64,000 nt of DNA from Buttiauxella sp. B2 (GCF_006376615.1 NZ_VEXQ01000010.1:62001-126000); one strand, 5' to 3'; shown: positions 21,625 through 31,595, numbered from the stretch's first letter. Translations and numbers: made by a program. The notes: a model not told the origin generated them from the sequence alone.

Positions 21625-22386
21625 ATGACCGCTGAATTAAGCAATCAAGAAATGCTGCGCTACAACCGCCAGATTATTCTGCGAGGTTTTGATTTTGACG
21701 GCCAGGAAGCGTTGAAAGCAGCGCACGTGTTGATTGTTGGGCTTGGCGGTCTGGGAAGTGCTGCAGCTCCGTATCTGGCCGCTGCGGGTGTTGGTCACCT
21801 GACGCTGCTAGATTTTGACACCGTGGCACTGTCCAATTTGCAGCGCCAGACGCTGCATTGTGATGCCACCATTGGACAGCCGAAAGTTGACTCCGCTAAA
21901 GCGTCACTGGCGACAATCAATCCGCATATTCAGCTAAACACGATTAATGCATTGTTAGACGAAGCGCAATTGTTAGAGTTGATTGCCAGCCATGATTTGG
22001 TGATGGATTGCACCGATAACGTAGCCATTCGCAATCAGCTCAATCAGTGCTGTTTCACATTGAAGAAACCGCTGGTTTCAGGTGCGGCGATTCGCATGGA
22101 AGGGCAAATCAGCGTCTTCACTTATCAGAAAGGTGAACCCTGTTATCGCTGCCTGAGCCGCCTGTTTGGCGATAATGCTCTGACTTGCGTAGAAGCGGGT
22201 GTAATGGCTCCGCTGGTCGGCGTGATGGGTTCATTGCAGGCGATGGAAGCCATCAAACTGCTGGCGCATTACGGTGTGCCAGCAGCGGGAAAAATCGTGA
22301 TGTACGATGCGATGACTTGCCAGTTCCGCGAAATGAAACTACAGCGTAATGCACAATGTGAAGTGTGTGGCGATCATTCGTCATAA
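21625..22386 (+). CDS. moeB: Molybdopterin-synthase adenylyltransferase MoeB
   Basis: E1-like enzyme of 253 residues (ThiF/HesA/MoeB family). It adenylates the C-terminal glycine of MoaD, which then receives sulfur for molybdopterin synthase. The nucleotide-binding GLGGLGSA lies near residue 40, the catalytic region has DCTDNVAIRNQLN, and the zinc cysteines are CYRC and CEVC. It forms an operon with moeA. Its last 13 bp overlap the 3' end of the convergent LacI-type gene, so the insertion that brought that gene in abuts moeB exactly. Confidence 0.96.
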   Translation: MTAELSNQEMLRYNRQIILRGFDFDGQEALKAAHVLIVGLGGLGSAAAPYLAAAGVGHLTLLDFDTVALSNLQRQTLHCDATIGQPKVDSAKASLATINPHIQLNTINALLDEAQLLELIASHDLVMDCTDNVAIRNQLNQCCFTLKKPLVSGAAIRMEGQISVFTYQKGEPCYRCLSRLFGDNALTCVEAGVMAPLVGVMGSLQAMEAIKLLAHYGVPAAGKIVMYDAMTCQFREMKLQRNAQCEVCGDHSS

Positions 22387-23447
22387 AGCCCCACGCTGCT
22401 GACCGCCGTATGGCTTTTGTTGGGGCGAATACGGCGTACCGAATCACGCACCACCAGCGTCCCGTTTAGCAATAAATTCCCCACTGGTGCATCGGGACGG
22501 ATTAAACGTTGCTGAAGAATATGTACTGCTTCCTCTCCTAGTGTGTCGCGCGGGACATGCACCGAGGTCAGCGGCACATCGTGAATGGCTGCAAGGTTAA
22601 AGCCGTCGATACTCATTACTGAGATGTCATGCGGAACGCGCAATCCTGCGTTTTGCAGAGCGCTCACCGCTCCTGCTGCCATAAAATCGCCGCCAACTAA
22701 CAAGGCTGTGGGCAACAAATGGCGCGGCGTTTTCTCCAGAAACTCACTGATTAACTTTTCACTCTCTTTGGCGCTAAAACTCTGCGCAGTAATCAAATGC
22801 TGCGCGTCATCAAAATGCAAATTGTTGGCATCCCATGCCTCACGTATGCCCGCCAGACGTAACTCCATGGTGTATCGCCGCAGGCAAAGTAAATTCACTA
22901 CTGTTTTATGGCCCTGCTCGAACAAATAGCTCGCTGCAAAATCACCAATCAATTTGTGATCCGGTGCCACTCCCGGCAAGCGCATTTTGCGATCACGGCA
23001 GTTGATCAACACGCAAGGCTTACCGAGATCAACGGCCAGGTCGTGGATATGCGGTGAGTCGATACCGAGCAAGATCGCCGCTTCTGTTTCCACCTCATTT
23101 ATTTTGCTCAGAAACAGGTTAGCGTCGCTGTCGTTTTCTTCGAGAGCACAATAACGCAACCGGACTTCATGGGGCGACAGCGCCTGGCTCAGCCCTTGAA
23201 TGACGCGATAATAAAAGACGTCAGTTCGCTCATCAAAAGCGCGTTGGGGCGCAAAAACAACCAAACTGTTAAGTAGCAAGCGCCCTGCCGCCATTCCTGC
23301 CAGCACACCTTTTTGCCCGGCACAATTCAATACCTGTTGGCGCGCCTGTTCACTGGTGTTTGATTTTCCCGCCAGCACACGTGAAACGGTGCTAATTGAG
23401 AGCCCAGTTTCCGCAGCAATTTCGGCGATTTTTAGCTTTTTACTCAT
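22374..23447 (-). CDS. LacI-family transcriptional regulator of the adjacent glycoside genes
   Basis: DNA-binding regulator of 357 residues. The helix-turn-helix and hinge are KIAEIAAETGLSISTVSRVLAGK at the N terminus, followed by a periplasmic-binding-protein-like sensor domain (VMSIDGFNLAAIHDVPLTSV region). The ATG at 23447 (MSKKLKIAE) fits the family; an upstream ATG is not needed. It is divergent from an ExuT-like transporter and a GH31 glycosidase, and two matching palindromes in the spacer are likely operators. The ligand is probably the transported sugar or a product. It is not a K-12 gene I can name. Confidence 0.88.
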   Translation of the reverse strand: MSKKLKIAEIAAETGLSISTVSRVLAGKSNTSEQARQQVLNCAGQKGVLAGMAAGRLLLNSLVVFAPQRAFDERTDVFYYRVIQGLSQALSPHEVRLRYCALEENDSDANLFLSKINEVETEAAILLGIDSPHIHDLAVDLGKPCVLINCRDRKMRLPGVAPDHKLIGDFAASYLFEQGHKTVVNLLCLRRYTMELRLAGIREAWDANNLHFDDAQHLITAQSFSAKESEKLISEFLEKTPRHLLPTALLVGGDFMAAGAVSALQNAGLRVPHDISVMSIDGFNLAAIHDVPLTSVHVPRDTLGEEAVHILQQRLIRPDAPVGNLLLNGTLVVRDSVRRIRPNKSHTAVSSVGLYDE

Positions 23448-23472
23448 TCTGTGATCTGCACCCATTTCGGCA

Positions 23473-23488
23473 ATGAAAAATTTTTCAT
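23473..23488. promoter_or_regulatory. Candidate operator 1 for the LacI-type regulator
   Basis: Perfect palindrome ATGAAAAATTTTTCAT, 26 bp upstream of the regulator start. A near-identical copy lies 78 bp away on the transporter side. Matching sites in a divergent spacer next to a LacI-type gene suggest auto- and cross-regulation. The centre is AT rather than the usual CG of LacI operators. Confidence 0.55.
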
Positions 23489-23551
23489 GACGAAGTGTAT
23501 GGCTTAATCACTGAGATTTTCGTTATCAAACGCACGTATTTCTCTTTCGTA

Positions 23552-23565
23552 TGAAAATTTTTTCA
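23552..23565. promoter_or_regulatory. Candidate operator 2 for the LacI-type regulator
   Basis: TGAAAATTTTTTCA differs from the perfect core TGAAAAATTTTTCA at 23474-23487 by one base. It lies about 180 bp before the transporter start. Centre-to-centre distance from site 1 is 78 bp, compatible with looping. Confidence 0.5.
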
Positions 23566-23744
23566 CCAAAGCTGCTATTGAGCATTTTCTAACTGTTTTA
23601 CGCTCACTCCATTGCCATAACTGAACCTGCTATTATGTGGCGATAAGATAATAAAATAATTATTAATCAATTAGATACAAATTTACGCAGTCATATGACT
23701 GTAGAAAATATTCCGACAGAAGATGCTTCTACGTGGAGAAAGAC

Positions 23745-25046
23745 ATGAGTCATGGCATAAATTCAGGTGTTGCCGCCGTTAAGGGCAAACGCACTATCCG
23801 CAACTTGCGCTGGTGGGTTCTGGTGCTGTTCTTGTTAGGCGTTACCGTTAACTACATTACCCGCAACTCACTCGGTATTTTGGCCCCTGAGCTGAAAACC
23901 AGTCTTGGTATTACCACCGAACAATATTCTTGGATTGTCGGTGCGTTTCAACTGGCCTATACCCTATTCCAGCCTATCTGCGGTTGGTTAATTGACGTTA
24001 TCGGCCTCAAGCTCGGTTTCTTAGTTTGTGCAGGTATTTGGGCTGTTGTTTGCATAATGCATGCCGGTGCAGGGAGTTGGCTGCAACTGGCAATTTTGCG
24101 CTTTTTTATGGGTGGAGCAGAAGCCGCAGCAACGCCAGCGAACGCCAAAACTATCGGTGAATGGTTCCCGAAAAAAGAACGCCCGATTGCAGCGGGTTGG
24201 GCAGGTGTTGGCTTCTCGATTGGTGCGATGCTTGCACCGCCAATCATCTATTTTGCACACGCCTCTTTTGGCTGGCAGGGCGCGTTCATGTTTACCGGTG
24301 TTCTGGCCATGCTGTGGGTCATTTTGTGGTGGTTGTTCTATCACAACCCGGAACAACATCCGAATCTGAGCAAAGAAGAACTGGCGTTTATCAAGCAGGA
24401 TAACGAGCCAGAAGCGGTAAAACTACCGTTTCTGACCGCACTGAAAACTGTAGGTAAAAACAAACGTTTCTACGGTATCGCCATTCCCGCTTTTATGGCT
24501 GAACCGGCCTGGGCTGTGCTGAGTTTCTGGGTACCACTGTATCTGGCAAGCGAACGCGGGATGGACCTCAAACAAATCGCCATGTTCGCCTGGCTACCGT
24601 TCCTCGCCGCCGATCTCGGCAGTATCGCCAGTGGTTATTTGACCAAAATCTACACCCGCTGGTTTGGCTGCTCACGCACCAACTCCATCGTGGCAAGTTC
24701 AGTTACCGGCGCGTTCATGATGATTGCCCTGGCACTGGTTGCCATCACTAAAGACCCGTATATCACCATCGCGCTGATTTCCGTTGGCGGCTTTGGCCAC
24801 CAGATTATCTCGTGCATGTTGAGCGCACTGGTTGTTGATTCCTTTGATAAAGGCCAAATGGCGACGGTTAACGGTATGCGTGGCTCTGCCGCCTGGATTG
24901 CCAGCTTCCTGTTCTCGCTGTTGATTGGCGTAACCGCCGACAAAATTGGCTACAACCCCCTGTTTATCGCCATGGGCTTCTTTGACCTGATTGGCGCTGT
25001 ATTCCTGGTTTCTTTTATTGCTGAACGCCGCACTAAGCGCGCTTGA
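23745..25046 (+). CDS. MFS transporter of the ACS family, ExuT-like
   Basis: Inner-membrane proton symporter of 433 residues with about 12 membrane segments. It resembles the hexuronate transporter ExuT: the segment AEPAWAVLSFWVPLYL...QIAMFAWLPFLAADLG follows ExuT closely, as does GGAEAAATPANAKTIGEWFPKKER. This anion:cation symporter group carries hexuronates and similar sugar acids. ATG 23745 is preceded by GGAG at 6-base spacing; an in-frame GTG at 23733 is less likely. The GH31 glycosidase gene follows after 17 bp, so the imported substrate is probably an alpha-glycoside, perhaps with an acidic sugar. Confidence 0.88.
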   Translation: MSHGINSGVAAVKGKRTIRNLRWWVLVLFLLGVTVNYITRNSLGILAPELKTSLGITTEQYSWIVGAFQLAYTLFQPICGWLIDVIGLKLGFLVCAGIWAVVCIMHAGAGSWLQLAILRFFMGGAEAAATPANAKTIGEWFPKKERPIAAGWAGVGFSIGAMLAPPIIYFAHASFGWQGAFMFTGVLAMLWVILWWLFYHNPEQHPNLSKEELAFIKQDNEPEAVKLPFLTALKTVGKNKRFYGIAIPAFMAEPAWAVLSFWVPLYLASERGMDLKQIAMFAWLPFLAADLGSIASGYLTKIYTRWFGCSRTNSIVASSVTGAFMMIALALVAITKDPYITIALISVGGFGHQIISCMLSALVVDSFDKGQMATVNGMRGSAAWIASFLFSLLIGVTADKIGYNPLFIAMGFFDLIGAVFLVSFIAERRTKRA

Positions 25047-25063
25047 TAGATGGATTGTGAACA

Positions 25064-27424
25064 ATGAAAACTTTGAAAAAATGGGCACTGTTGAAATCGG
25101 ATTCCAACCACGTTGAGTTAAGCGTGGACGGCAAACATCGCCTGAATCTTTTTGTTCTGGAACAAGGGATGTTCCGCGTATTAATTAAGCGTGAGAACAA
25201 ACTGGCGCTTAATCGCACCTGGAGTATTGCGCCTGAAAACGATGTGCCGTGGGAAGGCCGCGCACGCGAAAGTCTGGAAGGTTTTGCATTACCTGGTTTC
25301 ACGATTGAAGAACGTGATGAAATGCTGCGTATTAGCACCGATAAACTGCGCGTTACCGTTCACCAGCCGCTGTGGCTGGAGTGGGAATATAAGAACGACA
25401 GCGACGAGTGGCAAATGCTGGCAAGCGACCGCCCAACCAGCGCTTATTTGCTCAATGCCCATGGCGACGGTGTGGCACATTATCAGCGTCGTTTTAAAGA
25501 TGAGAGTTATTACGGCCTGGGCGAGAAAGCGGGCCCACTTCAACGCACCGGTAACCGTTATGAAATGCGTAACCTGGATGCGATGGGCTATAACGCTGAA
25601 TCTACCGACCCACTGTACAAACATATTCCGTTCACCATCACTAAGCGCCCGGATGTGAGTTTCGGGATGTTTTACGACAACCTGAGCAGTTGCTGGTTGG
25701 ATTTGGGTAACGAAATTGACAACTATCACCTGCCCTATCGTCGTTGGCAGGCAGAATCGGGAGATGTGGATTATTACTTGTTCCTCGGTCCGCAAGTGCT
25801 GGATGTTACCAAAGCCTTTGTACGCTTGACGGGTAAGACATTGTTTGGCCCGAAATGGAGCCTCGGCTACAGCGGCTCAACCATGCATTATACCGACGCA
25901 CCGGATGCGCAAAACCAGTTGATGAGCTTTATCCGTTTGTGCAATGAACATGCTATTCCGTGCGATTCGTTCCAGCTTTCGTCGGGTTACACTTCCATTA
26001 ATAACAAGCGCTATGTCTTTAACTGGAACTTCGACAAAGTGCCGCAGCCGAAAGTGATGAGCCAGGCGTTTCACGATGCGGGCATTAAACTGGCGGCGAA
26101 CATTAAGCCATGTCTGTTGCAGGATCACCCGCGTTACCAGGAAGTCGTTGAGCAAGGTCTGTTTATTAAAGATTCCGAGCAAGATAGCCCAGAAAGATCC
26201 ATCTTCTGGGATGACGAAGGATCACACCTCGATTTCACTAATCCGGCGACCGTGAAATGGTGGCAAAACGGCGTCACCAAGCAACTGCTGGAGATGGGTA
26301 TCGACTCCACCTGGAATGATAACAACGAATATGAAGTGTGGGATGGGGAAGCCCGCTGCAACGGTTTTGGCGAAGAGATTGCCATCAAAAATATCCGTCC
26401 AGTCATGCCGCTGTTGATGATGCGCGCCTCGCTGGAAGCGCAACAAGCTTTCGCACCGGAAAAACGTCCGTACCTGATTTCACGTTCAGGCTGTGCTGGA
26501 ATGCAGCGTTATGTGCAAACCTGGAGTGGCGACAATCGCACTAACTGGAATACGCTGCGCTATAACACCCGTATGGGCGTGGGCATGAGCCTGTCTGGTT
26601 TGTATAACGTTGGGCACGATGTCGGTGGCTTCTCTGGCGATAAACCTGAAGCCGAGCTGTTTGTGCGTTGGGTACAAAATGGCGTAATGCACCCACGTTT
26701 CACCATTCACTCGTGGAATGATGATCAAACCGTCAATGAACCGTGGATGTATTCATCTGTTACTCCGGCCATTCGCAGCGCTATCGAAACACGTTATCGC
26801 CTGTTACCGTACTTCTACACCCTGCTGTGGCAGGCCCATGCAGATGACGAACCCATGCTGCGCCCTACTTTCCTCGACCATGAACATGACGTAAAAACCT
26901 TCGAGGAGTGTGACGACTTCATGCTAGGCCGCGATTTGCTGGTGGCAAGCGTAGTAGAAGAAGGCCAACGCCGGCGTGAAGTTTGGCTGCCAGAAAATAA
27001 CACGGGCTGGTATGACTATTACACCGGTCAGTGGTATAGCGGCGGTCAGAGTATCGTGGTTGATGCCCCCCTGGAACGCTTGCCATTGCTGGTTCGTGCC
27101 GGTGCTGCCCTGCCGCATTCCGCACGAATTACTTACATAAAAGCAAGCGCTGACGATGTGCGCGAGCTGAAAGTGTATCCGCTGCAAGGTACGGGCGTTT
27201 CACACGGCAGCTTGTTTGAAGATGACGGTGAATCATGGGGTTATCAGCAAGGCAACGCGCTATGGCTGAACTGGGAAATTCACACCAACGCAGATGAAAT
27301 TCATGTGACCTTTAGCCGTAAAGGTGAATATCAACCTGCATGGAGAGAGATGAAGTTGACACTCCCGGCAGGCGAAAAACGCCGTTTACTGGTCGATGGG
27401 AAAGAGCAGGATTATTGGCAATAA
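25064..27424 (+). CDS. Glycoside hydrolase family 31 alpha-glycosidase
   Basis: Cytoplasmic enzyme of 786 residues with no signal peptide. It has an N-terminal beta-sandwich (about 1-250), a TIM barrel with the GH31 nucleophile segment TWNDNNE (Asp419) and the acid/base segment TWSGDNRTNW (Asp490), and C-terminal beta domains. GH31 includes alpha-glucosidases, alpha-xylosidases and sulfoquinovosidases; sequence alone does not fix which. The pairing with an ExuT-like importer hints at an anionic alpha-glycoside, which is inference. It is distinct in length from E. coli YihQ and YicI (678 and 772). The gene sits where K-12 has ybiU-fsaA genes and ends at a strong terminator. Confidence 0.9.
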   Translation: MKTLKKWALLKSDSNHVELSVDGKHRLNLFVLEQGMFRVLIKRENKLALNRTWSIAPENDVPWEGRARESLEGFALPGFTIEERDEMLRISTDKLRVTVHQPLWLEWEYKNDSDEWQMLASDRPTSAYLLNAHGDGVAHYQRRFKDESYYGLGEKAGPLQRTGNRYEMRNLDAMGYNAESTDPLYKHIPFTITKRPDVSFGMFYDNLSSCWLDLGNEIDNYHLPYRRWQAESGDVDYYLFLGPQVLDVTKAFVRLTGKTLFGPKWSLGYSGSTMHYTDAPDAQNQLMSFIRLCNEHAIPCDSFQLSSGYTSINNKRYVFNWNFDKVPQPKVMSQAFHDAGIKLAANIKPCLLQDHPRYQEVVEQGLFIKDSEQDSPERSIFWDDEGSHLDFTNPATVKWWQNGVTKQLLEMGIDSTWNDNNEYEVWDGEARCNGFGEEIAIKNIRPVMPLLMMRASLEAQQAFAPEKRPYLISRSGCAGMQRYVQTWSGDNRTNWNTLRYNTRMGVGMSLSGLYNVGHDVGGFSGDKPEAELFVRWVQNGVMHPRFTIHSWNDDQTVNEPWMYSSVTPAIRSAIETRYRLLPYFYTLLWQAHADDEPMLRPTFLDHEHDVKTFEECDDFMLGRDLLVASVVEEGQRRREVWLPENNTGWYDYYTGQWYSGGQSIVVDAPLERLPLLVRAGAALPHSARITYIKASADDVRELKVYPLQGTGVSHGSLFEDDGESWGYQQGNALWLNWEIHTNADEIHVTFSRKGEYQPAWREMKLTLPAGEKRRLLVDGKEQDYWQ

Positions 27425-27440
27425 TAACGGTCAGCCCCAT

Positions 27441-27470
27441 AAAAAAACCGCCAATTAGGCGGTTTTTTTA
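27441..27470. terminator. Bidirectional terminator GH31 gene / ybiT
   Basis: Hairpin AAAAAACCGCC/GGCGGTTTTTT with a 5-base loop between convergent stops, with A and T runs on both sides. Confidence 0.88.
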
Positions 27471-27495
27471 TTTTAACTATTAATCAGCTAGCTGA

Positions 27496-29091
27496 CTAAC
27501 CGTCAATACCTTTACTACGCAGGTAATCTTCGTAGCCACCGGTAAAGTCAATCAAGCGCTCTGGCGTAATCTCAATCACACGTGTTGCCAGCGAGCTAAC
27601 AAATTCACGGTCATGAGAAACAAAGATCAGCGTGCCTGGGTACATTTCCAGCGCCATGTTCAGCGATTCAATGGATTCCATATCCAGGTGGTTAGTCGGT
27701 TCATCCATGACCAGAACGTTAGGACGTTCCATCATTAATTTACCAAATAACATGCGGCCTTTTTCACCACCAGACAGCACCTTCGCAGGTTTTTTAATAT
27801 CGTCCTGGCTGAACAGCAGACGGCCAAGGATGCTGCGCACCGCTTGCTCGTCGTCACCTTCTTGCATCCACTGGCTCATCCAGTCAAACACCGTCAGGTT
27901 ATTTTCGAATTCGTATTCGTGATCCTGTGCGTAATAGCCTATTTGCACATTCTCAGACCATTTCACAGTACCTGCGTCCGGAGTCAGTTCGGCGACCAGA
28001 GTTTTAAGCAAAGTGGTTTTACCCACGCCGTTAGTACCCAGAATGGCGAGTTTTTCACCCACTTCCAGCAGCATGTTAACGTCTTTAAACAGCGGGCCGT
28101 TATCAAAGCCTTTAGACAAACCTTCAACTTCCAGCGCGTTACGGAACAGTTTCTTATCTTGCTCGAAGCGAATGAACGGGTTCTGACGGCTGGATGCTTT
28201 AACTTCGTCCAGTTTGATTTTATCAATCTGACGAGCACGCGAAGTCGCCTGGCGAGATTTAGAGGCGTTGGCGCTAAAGCGGCTAACGAAGGATTGCAGG
28301 TCTGCAATCTGCGCTTTTTTCTTGGCGTTATCAGACAACAGACGTTCACGCACTTGTGTCGCCGCCGTCATGTATTCGTCGTAGTTGCCTGGGTAAACAC
28401 GCAGTTCGCCGTAGTCCAGATCCGCCATGTGAGTACAAACCATGTTCAGGAAGTGACGGTCGTGCGAAATGATGATCATTGTGCTGTTACGTTCGTTAAG
28501 CACGGTTTCCAGCCAACGAATAGTGTCGATGTCCAGGTTGTTCGTCGGTTCATCGAGCAGCAGAATTTCTGGGTTTGAGAACAGTGCCTGCGCCAGCAAC
28601 ACGCGCAGTTTCCAACCTGGAGCAACTTCGCTCATCGGGCCGTAATGCTGTTCTACAGGAATGCCTACGCCTAACAACAGTTCACCCGCGCGAGCTTCGG
28701 CAGTGTAACCGTCCATTTCGCCGTACAGGACTTCCAGGTCGGCAACTTTGTAGCCGTCTTCTTCGCTCATCTCTGGTAACGCGTAAATGCGGTCGCGTTC
28801 TTCTTTTACTTCCCAGAGTTCAGCATGGCCCATGATTACCGTGTCGAGAACGGTGAATTTTTCAAAGGCGAATTGATCCTGACGCAACTTACCGAGGCGT
28901 TCGTTCGGATCAAGTGAAACGTTACCCAGCGTTGGCTCTAAATCGCCACCGAGGATTTTCATAAAGGTAGACTTGCCGCTACCGTTAGCGCCGATCAAGC
29001 CGTAACGGTTGCCGCCGCCAAATTTGACAGAAATATTTTCAAACAACGGCTTACTGCCGAACTGCATTGTGACGTTACTGGAAACTAGCAC
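27496..29091 (-). CDS. ybiT: ABC-F family ATPase YbiT
   Basis: Cytoplasmic ABC-F protein of 531 residues with two ATPase domains and no membrane part. ABC-F proteins bind the ribosomal E site and affect translation of particular sequences. Walker A motifs are GANGSGKS and GTNGVGKT; signature regions are [13 protein letters not shown] and LSGGEKGRM; the linker (about 240-320) is rich in Lys/Arg as expected. The start [12 protein letters not shown] and the ending LRSKGIDG are those of E. coli YbiT (530). It is a single gene, convergent with the glycosidase gene and divergent from ldtB, the latter as in K-12. Confidence 0.95.
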   Translation of the reverse strand: MLVSSNVTMQFGSKPLFENISVKFGGGNRYGLIGANGSGKSTFMKILGGDLEPTLGNVSLDPNERLGKLRQDQFAFEKFTVLDTVIMGHAELWEVKEERDRIYALPEMSEEDGYKVADLEVLYGEMDGYTAEARAGELLLGVGIPVEQHYGPMSEVAPGWKLRVLLAQALFSNPEILLLDEPTNNLDIDTIRWLETVLNERNSTMIIISHDRHFLNMVCTHMADLDYGELRVYPGNYDEYMTAATQVRERLLSDNAKKKAQIADLQSFVSRFSANASKSRQATSRARQIDKIKLDEVKASSRQNPFIRFEQDKKLFRNALEVEGLSKGFDNGPLFKDVNMLLEVGEKLAILGTNGVGKTTLLKTLVAELTPDAGTVKWSENVQIGYYAQDHEYEFENNLTVFDWMSQWMQEGDDEQAVRSILGRLLFSQDDIKKPAKVLSGGEKGRMLFGKLMMERPNVLVMDEPTNHLDMESIESLNMALEMYPGTLIFVSHDREFVSSLATRVIEITPERLIDFTGGYEDYLRSKGIDG

Positions 29092-29324
29092 AGAGATGTC
29101 CTGGTAAAATAAGTTATTTAATATGTGAGATCGGGCACATTATGCCATAACTCAACGTGCAGATCGCTCTGCTTGTGCTCTGGTGATAAAATAATCAATA
29201 CACAAAAAAATGTGATTTAATCCACATCTGATTTCCCTGGTTGATGGAATGCACATATAATGCGCGCTCAAACCGCTCCGTTTCTTCACTAACTAGCCTG
29301 CATGGCCATAAATACTTCGCATAC

Positions 29325-30245
29325 ATGAATATGAAACTACGCACAATTTTACTGGCATTTGTGGCTGTTGTGGCTTTTAGCAAAACAGCTTCTGCCGTGA
29401 CCTATCCTCTGCCAACCGATGGCAGCCGTCTGATTGGTCAAAACCAAGTCGTCACCATTCCTGAAGGTAGTACCGCACCGCTGGAGGAATACGCAGCGCG
29501 TTACCAGATGGGTCTTTCCAACATGTTGGAAGCCAACCCAGGTGTTGATCCATACCTGCCAAAAGCTGGCACCATCCTGAACATTCCTCAGCAGTTAATT
29601 CTGCCGGATACCGTTCATGAAGGTATCGTTATCAACAGTGCTGAAATGCGCCTCTATTACTACCCAGCAGGGACTAACACAGTCATCGTGTTACCTATCG
29701 GTATTGGCCAGTTGGGTAAAGACACCCCACTGAACTGGACGACAAAAGTAGAACGTAAGAAAGCGGGTCCAACCTGGACGCCAACCGCGAAAATGCACGC
29801 AGAATATATTGCTGCCGGTACTCCACTGCCAGCCGTTGTTCCTGCGGGTCCAGACAACCCTATGGGTCTGTACGCGCTCTATATTGGCCGCCTGTACGCA
29901 ATTCATGGTACCAATGCTAACTTTGGTATTGGCCTGCGCGTGAGCCACGGTTGTGTGCGTCTGCGTAACGAAGATATCAAGTTCCTGTTCGAGAAAGTAC
30001 CAGTCGGCACACGCGTCCAGTTCATCAACGAACCTGTTAAAGCAACCGTTGAACCAGATGGCACGCGCTATATTGAAGTGCACAACCCACTGTCTACGAC
30101 TGAACAGCAATTCAACTCAACTGAAATCGTGCCAATCACGCTGAAAAGCAATGTGACTGCGATTACCGCTCAGCCTGATGTGGATAGCACCGTATTGGAT
30201 CAAGCAATTCAGGGCCGTTCCGGTATGCCGGTACGTCTGAATTAA
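29325..30245 (+). CDS. ldtB: L,D-transpeptidase LdtB (YbiS)
   Basis: Periplasmic enzyme of 306 residues that attaches Braun lipoprotein to peptidoglycan meso-diaminopimelate. A signal peptide ends near SAVTYP. A LysM-like segment ([21 protein letters not shown]) precedes the YkuD catalytic domain with [20 protein letters not shown], where the Cys of SHGCVR is the nucleophile. The ATG at 29325 (MNMKLRTIL) gives the E. coli length; an ATG at 29241 would add 28 residues before the signal peptide. It is the end of the translocated block: the next gene, yohJ, belongs to another K-12 region. Confidence 0.96.
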   Translation: MNMKLRTILLAFVAVVAFSKTASAVTYPLPTDGSRLIGQNQVVTIPEGSTAPLEEYAARYQMGLSNMLEANPGVDPYLPKAGTILNIPQQLILPDTVHEGIVINSAEMRLYYYPAGTNTVIVLPIGIGQLGKDTPLNWTTKVERKKAGPTWTPTAKMHAEYIAAGTPLPAVVPAGPDNPMGLYALYIGRLYAIHGTNANFGIGLRVSHGCVRLRNEDIKFLFEKVPVGTRVQFINEPVKATVEPDGTRYIEVHNPLSTTEQQFNSTEIVPITLKSNVTAITAQPDVDSTVLDQAIQGRSGMPVRLN

Positions 30246-30266
30246 TCAACGGTTTCAAGCCAAATA

Positions 30267-30295
30267 AAGCGACCCCACAGTGGGTCGCTTTTTTT
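30267..30295 (+). terminator. Terminator of ldtB
   Basis: AAGCGACCC/GGGTCGCTT hairpin with a 6-base loop, followed by a run of seven T. It lies at the junction between the ldtB block and yohJ. Confidence 0.9.
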
Positions 30296-30382
30296 ATGTC
30301 TGCAAAATGTGGAGTTGTAAGATTGCCCAAAACATTCTGGAACGTTCCAAACGGGAATATTTGGTATGCTCATAATTCATGA

Positions 30383-30398
30383 TGTGATCGGTAGCACA
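30383..30398. promoter_or_regulatory. Candidate CRP site upstream of yohJK
   Basis: TGTGA-TCGGTA-GCACA matches the CRP consensus TGTGA-N6-TCACA in 9 of 10 positions. It is about 50 bp before the yohJ start, a fitting distance for a promoter-proximal activator site. Confidence 0.55.
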
Positions 30399-30447
30399 TT
30401 TTCAGCTTTAATTGTATGATGAATGCGTTTATTAAAGGGTAATCACC

Positions 30448-30849
30448 ATGCGTAACACTCTCACCGTCATTTGGCAGTACCTGCGTTCTTTTATATTAAT
30501 TTACATATGCTTATATGCAGGCATTGCGATTGCTTCACTGCTTCCGATCACTATTCCTGGCAGCATTATTGGCATGTTAATTCTGTTTGTATTGCTCTCA
30601 CTACAAATCCTGCCAGCTAAATGGGTTAAGCCGAGTTGCCACTTGCTTATCCGCTATATGGCGTTGCTTTTTGTGCCAATTGGCGTTGGCGTGATGCAGT
30701 ATGTTGATGTAATAAAACAGCAATTTGGCCCGGTAGTGGTGTCGTGTTTTATCAGTACGATAGTGGTGTTCGTTGTGGTGAGTTTAAGTTCACAATTAGT
30801 ACATGGTGAGCGAAAAATTGTGGGTGAATGTGAGGGCGACACAAAATGA
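30448..30849 (+). CDS. yohJ: YohJ, LrgA/CidA-type membrane protein
   Basis: Inner-membrane protein of 133 residues with four hydrophobic segments, of the LrgA/CidA (holin-like) family. The family signature is around [17 protein letters not shown]. It is translated together with yohK, whose start overlaps its stop (ATGA). Members of this two-gene family have been linked to murein hydrolase export and, in some bacteria, pyruvate or short-acid transport; I cannot tell which applies. A candidate CRP site upstream would fit a metabolic role. It is the E. coli gene next to yohK-cdd, as here. Confidence 0.9.
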   Translation: MRNTLTVIWQYLRSFILIYICLYAGIAIASLLPITIPGSIIGMLILFVLLSLQILPAKWVKPSCHLLIRYMALLFVPIGVGVMQYVDVIKQQFGPVVVSCFISTIVVFVVVSLSSQLVHGERKIVGECEGDTK

Positions 30850-31541
30850 TTCATCACATCTGGTGGTCTTTACCGTTAACCCTTGTAACCTTTTTCCTCG
30901 CACGCCAAATCGGTAAGCGTTTTAAAACGCCAATTTTGAACCCATTATTGGTTTCAATGATTGTTATCATTCCCATTTTGGTGTTTACCCACACACCTTA
31001 CGAACATTACTTCCAGGGCAGCAAGGTGTTGAATGACTTACTACAACCAGCAGTCGTTGCTCTTGCTTTCCCGCTGTATGAACAGCTTCATCAGATTCGC
31101 GCACGTTGGAAATCCATTATCACTATCTGTTTTATTGGCAGCATGGTGGCGATGATTACCGGTACGTCGGTTGCATTGCTAATGGGCGCAACACCTGAAA
31201 TTGCAGCGTCAGTATTACCTAAATCAGTAACCACGCCGATTGCAATGGCCGTTGGCGGTAGTATCGGTGGTATCCCGGCGATCAGTGCCGTGTGCGTCAT
31301 TTTTGTCGGCATTTTGGGTGCGGTATTCGGCCATACTTTGCTGAATTTGATGCGCATCAAAACCAAAGCTTCGCGCGGGCTGGCAATGGGTGCAGCCTCA
31401 CACGCCTTAGGTACCGCACGCTGTGCCGAGCTGGATTTCCAGGAGGGTGCTTTTGGCTCATTGGCGCTGGTCATTTGCGGTATCATAACGTCACTGACTG
31501 CCCCGTTAATTTTTCCGGTAATTTTGGCTGTCTTTGGTTAA
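30846..31541 (+). CDS. yohK: YohK, LrgB/CidB-type membrane protein
   Basis: Inner-membrane protein of 231 residues of the LrgB family, with seven or eight hydrophobic segments. Conserved blocks are [26 protein letters not shown] and [25 protein letters not shown]. It is the partner of YohJ and the two likely form one complex. Overlap of start and stop by 4 bp shows translational coupling. The C terminus lies 130 bp before cdd, which has its own promoter signals, so the operon probably ends here. Confidence 0.92.
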   Translation: MIHHIWWSLPLTLVTFFLARQIGKRFKTPILNPLLVSMIVIIPILVFTHTPYEHYFQGSKVLNDLLQPAVVALAFPLYEQLHQIRARWKSIITICFIGSMVAMITGTSVALLMGATPEIAASVLPKSVTTPIAMAVGGSIGGIPAISAVCVIFVGILGAVFGHTLLNLMRIKTKASRGLAMGAASHALGTARCAELDFQEGAFGSLALVICGIITSLTAPLIFPVILAVFG

Positions 31542-31595
31542 AACTTGCGAGAGATCGCGCATTTTCATTCTTTATTTCATATGTTGCATTTGTAA

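Noticed and set aside
27844-28578. Plus-strand open frame of 244 codons within ybiT
   Set aside because: It is antisense to a well-conserved ABC-F gene; no homology or ribosome binding site.
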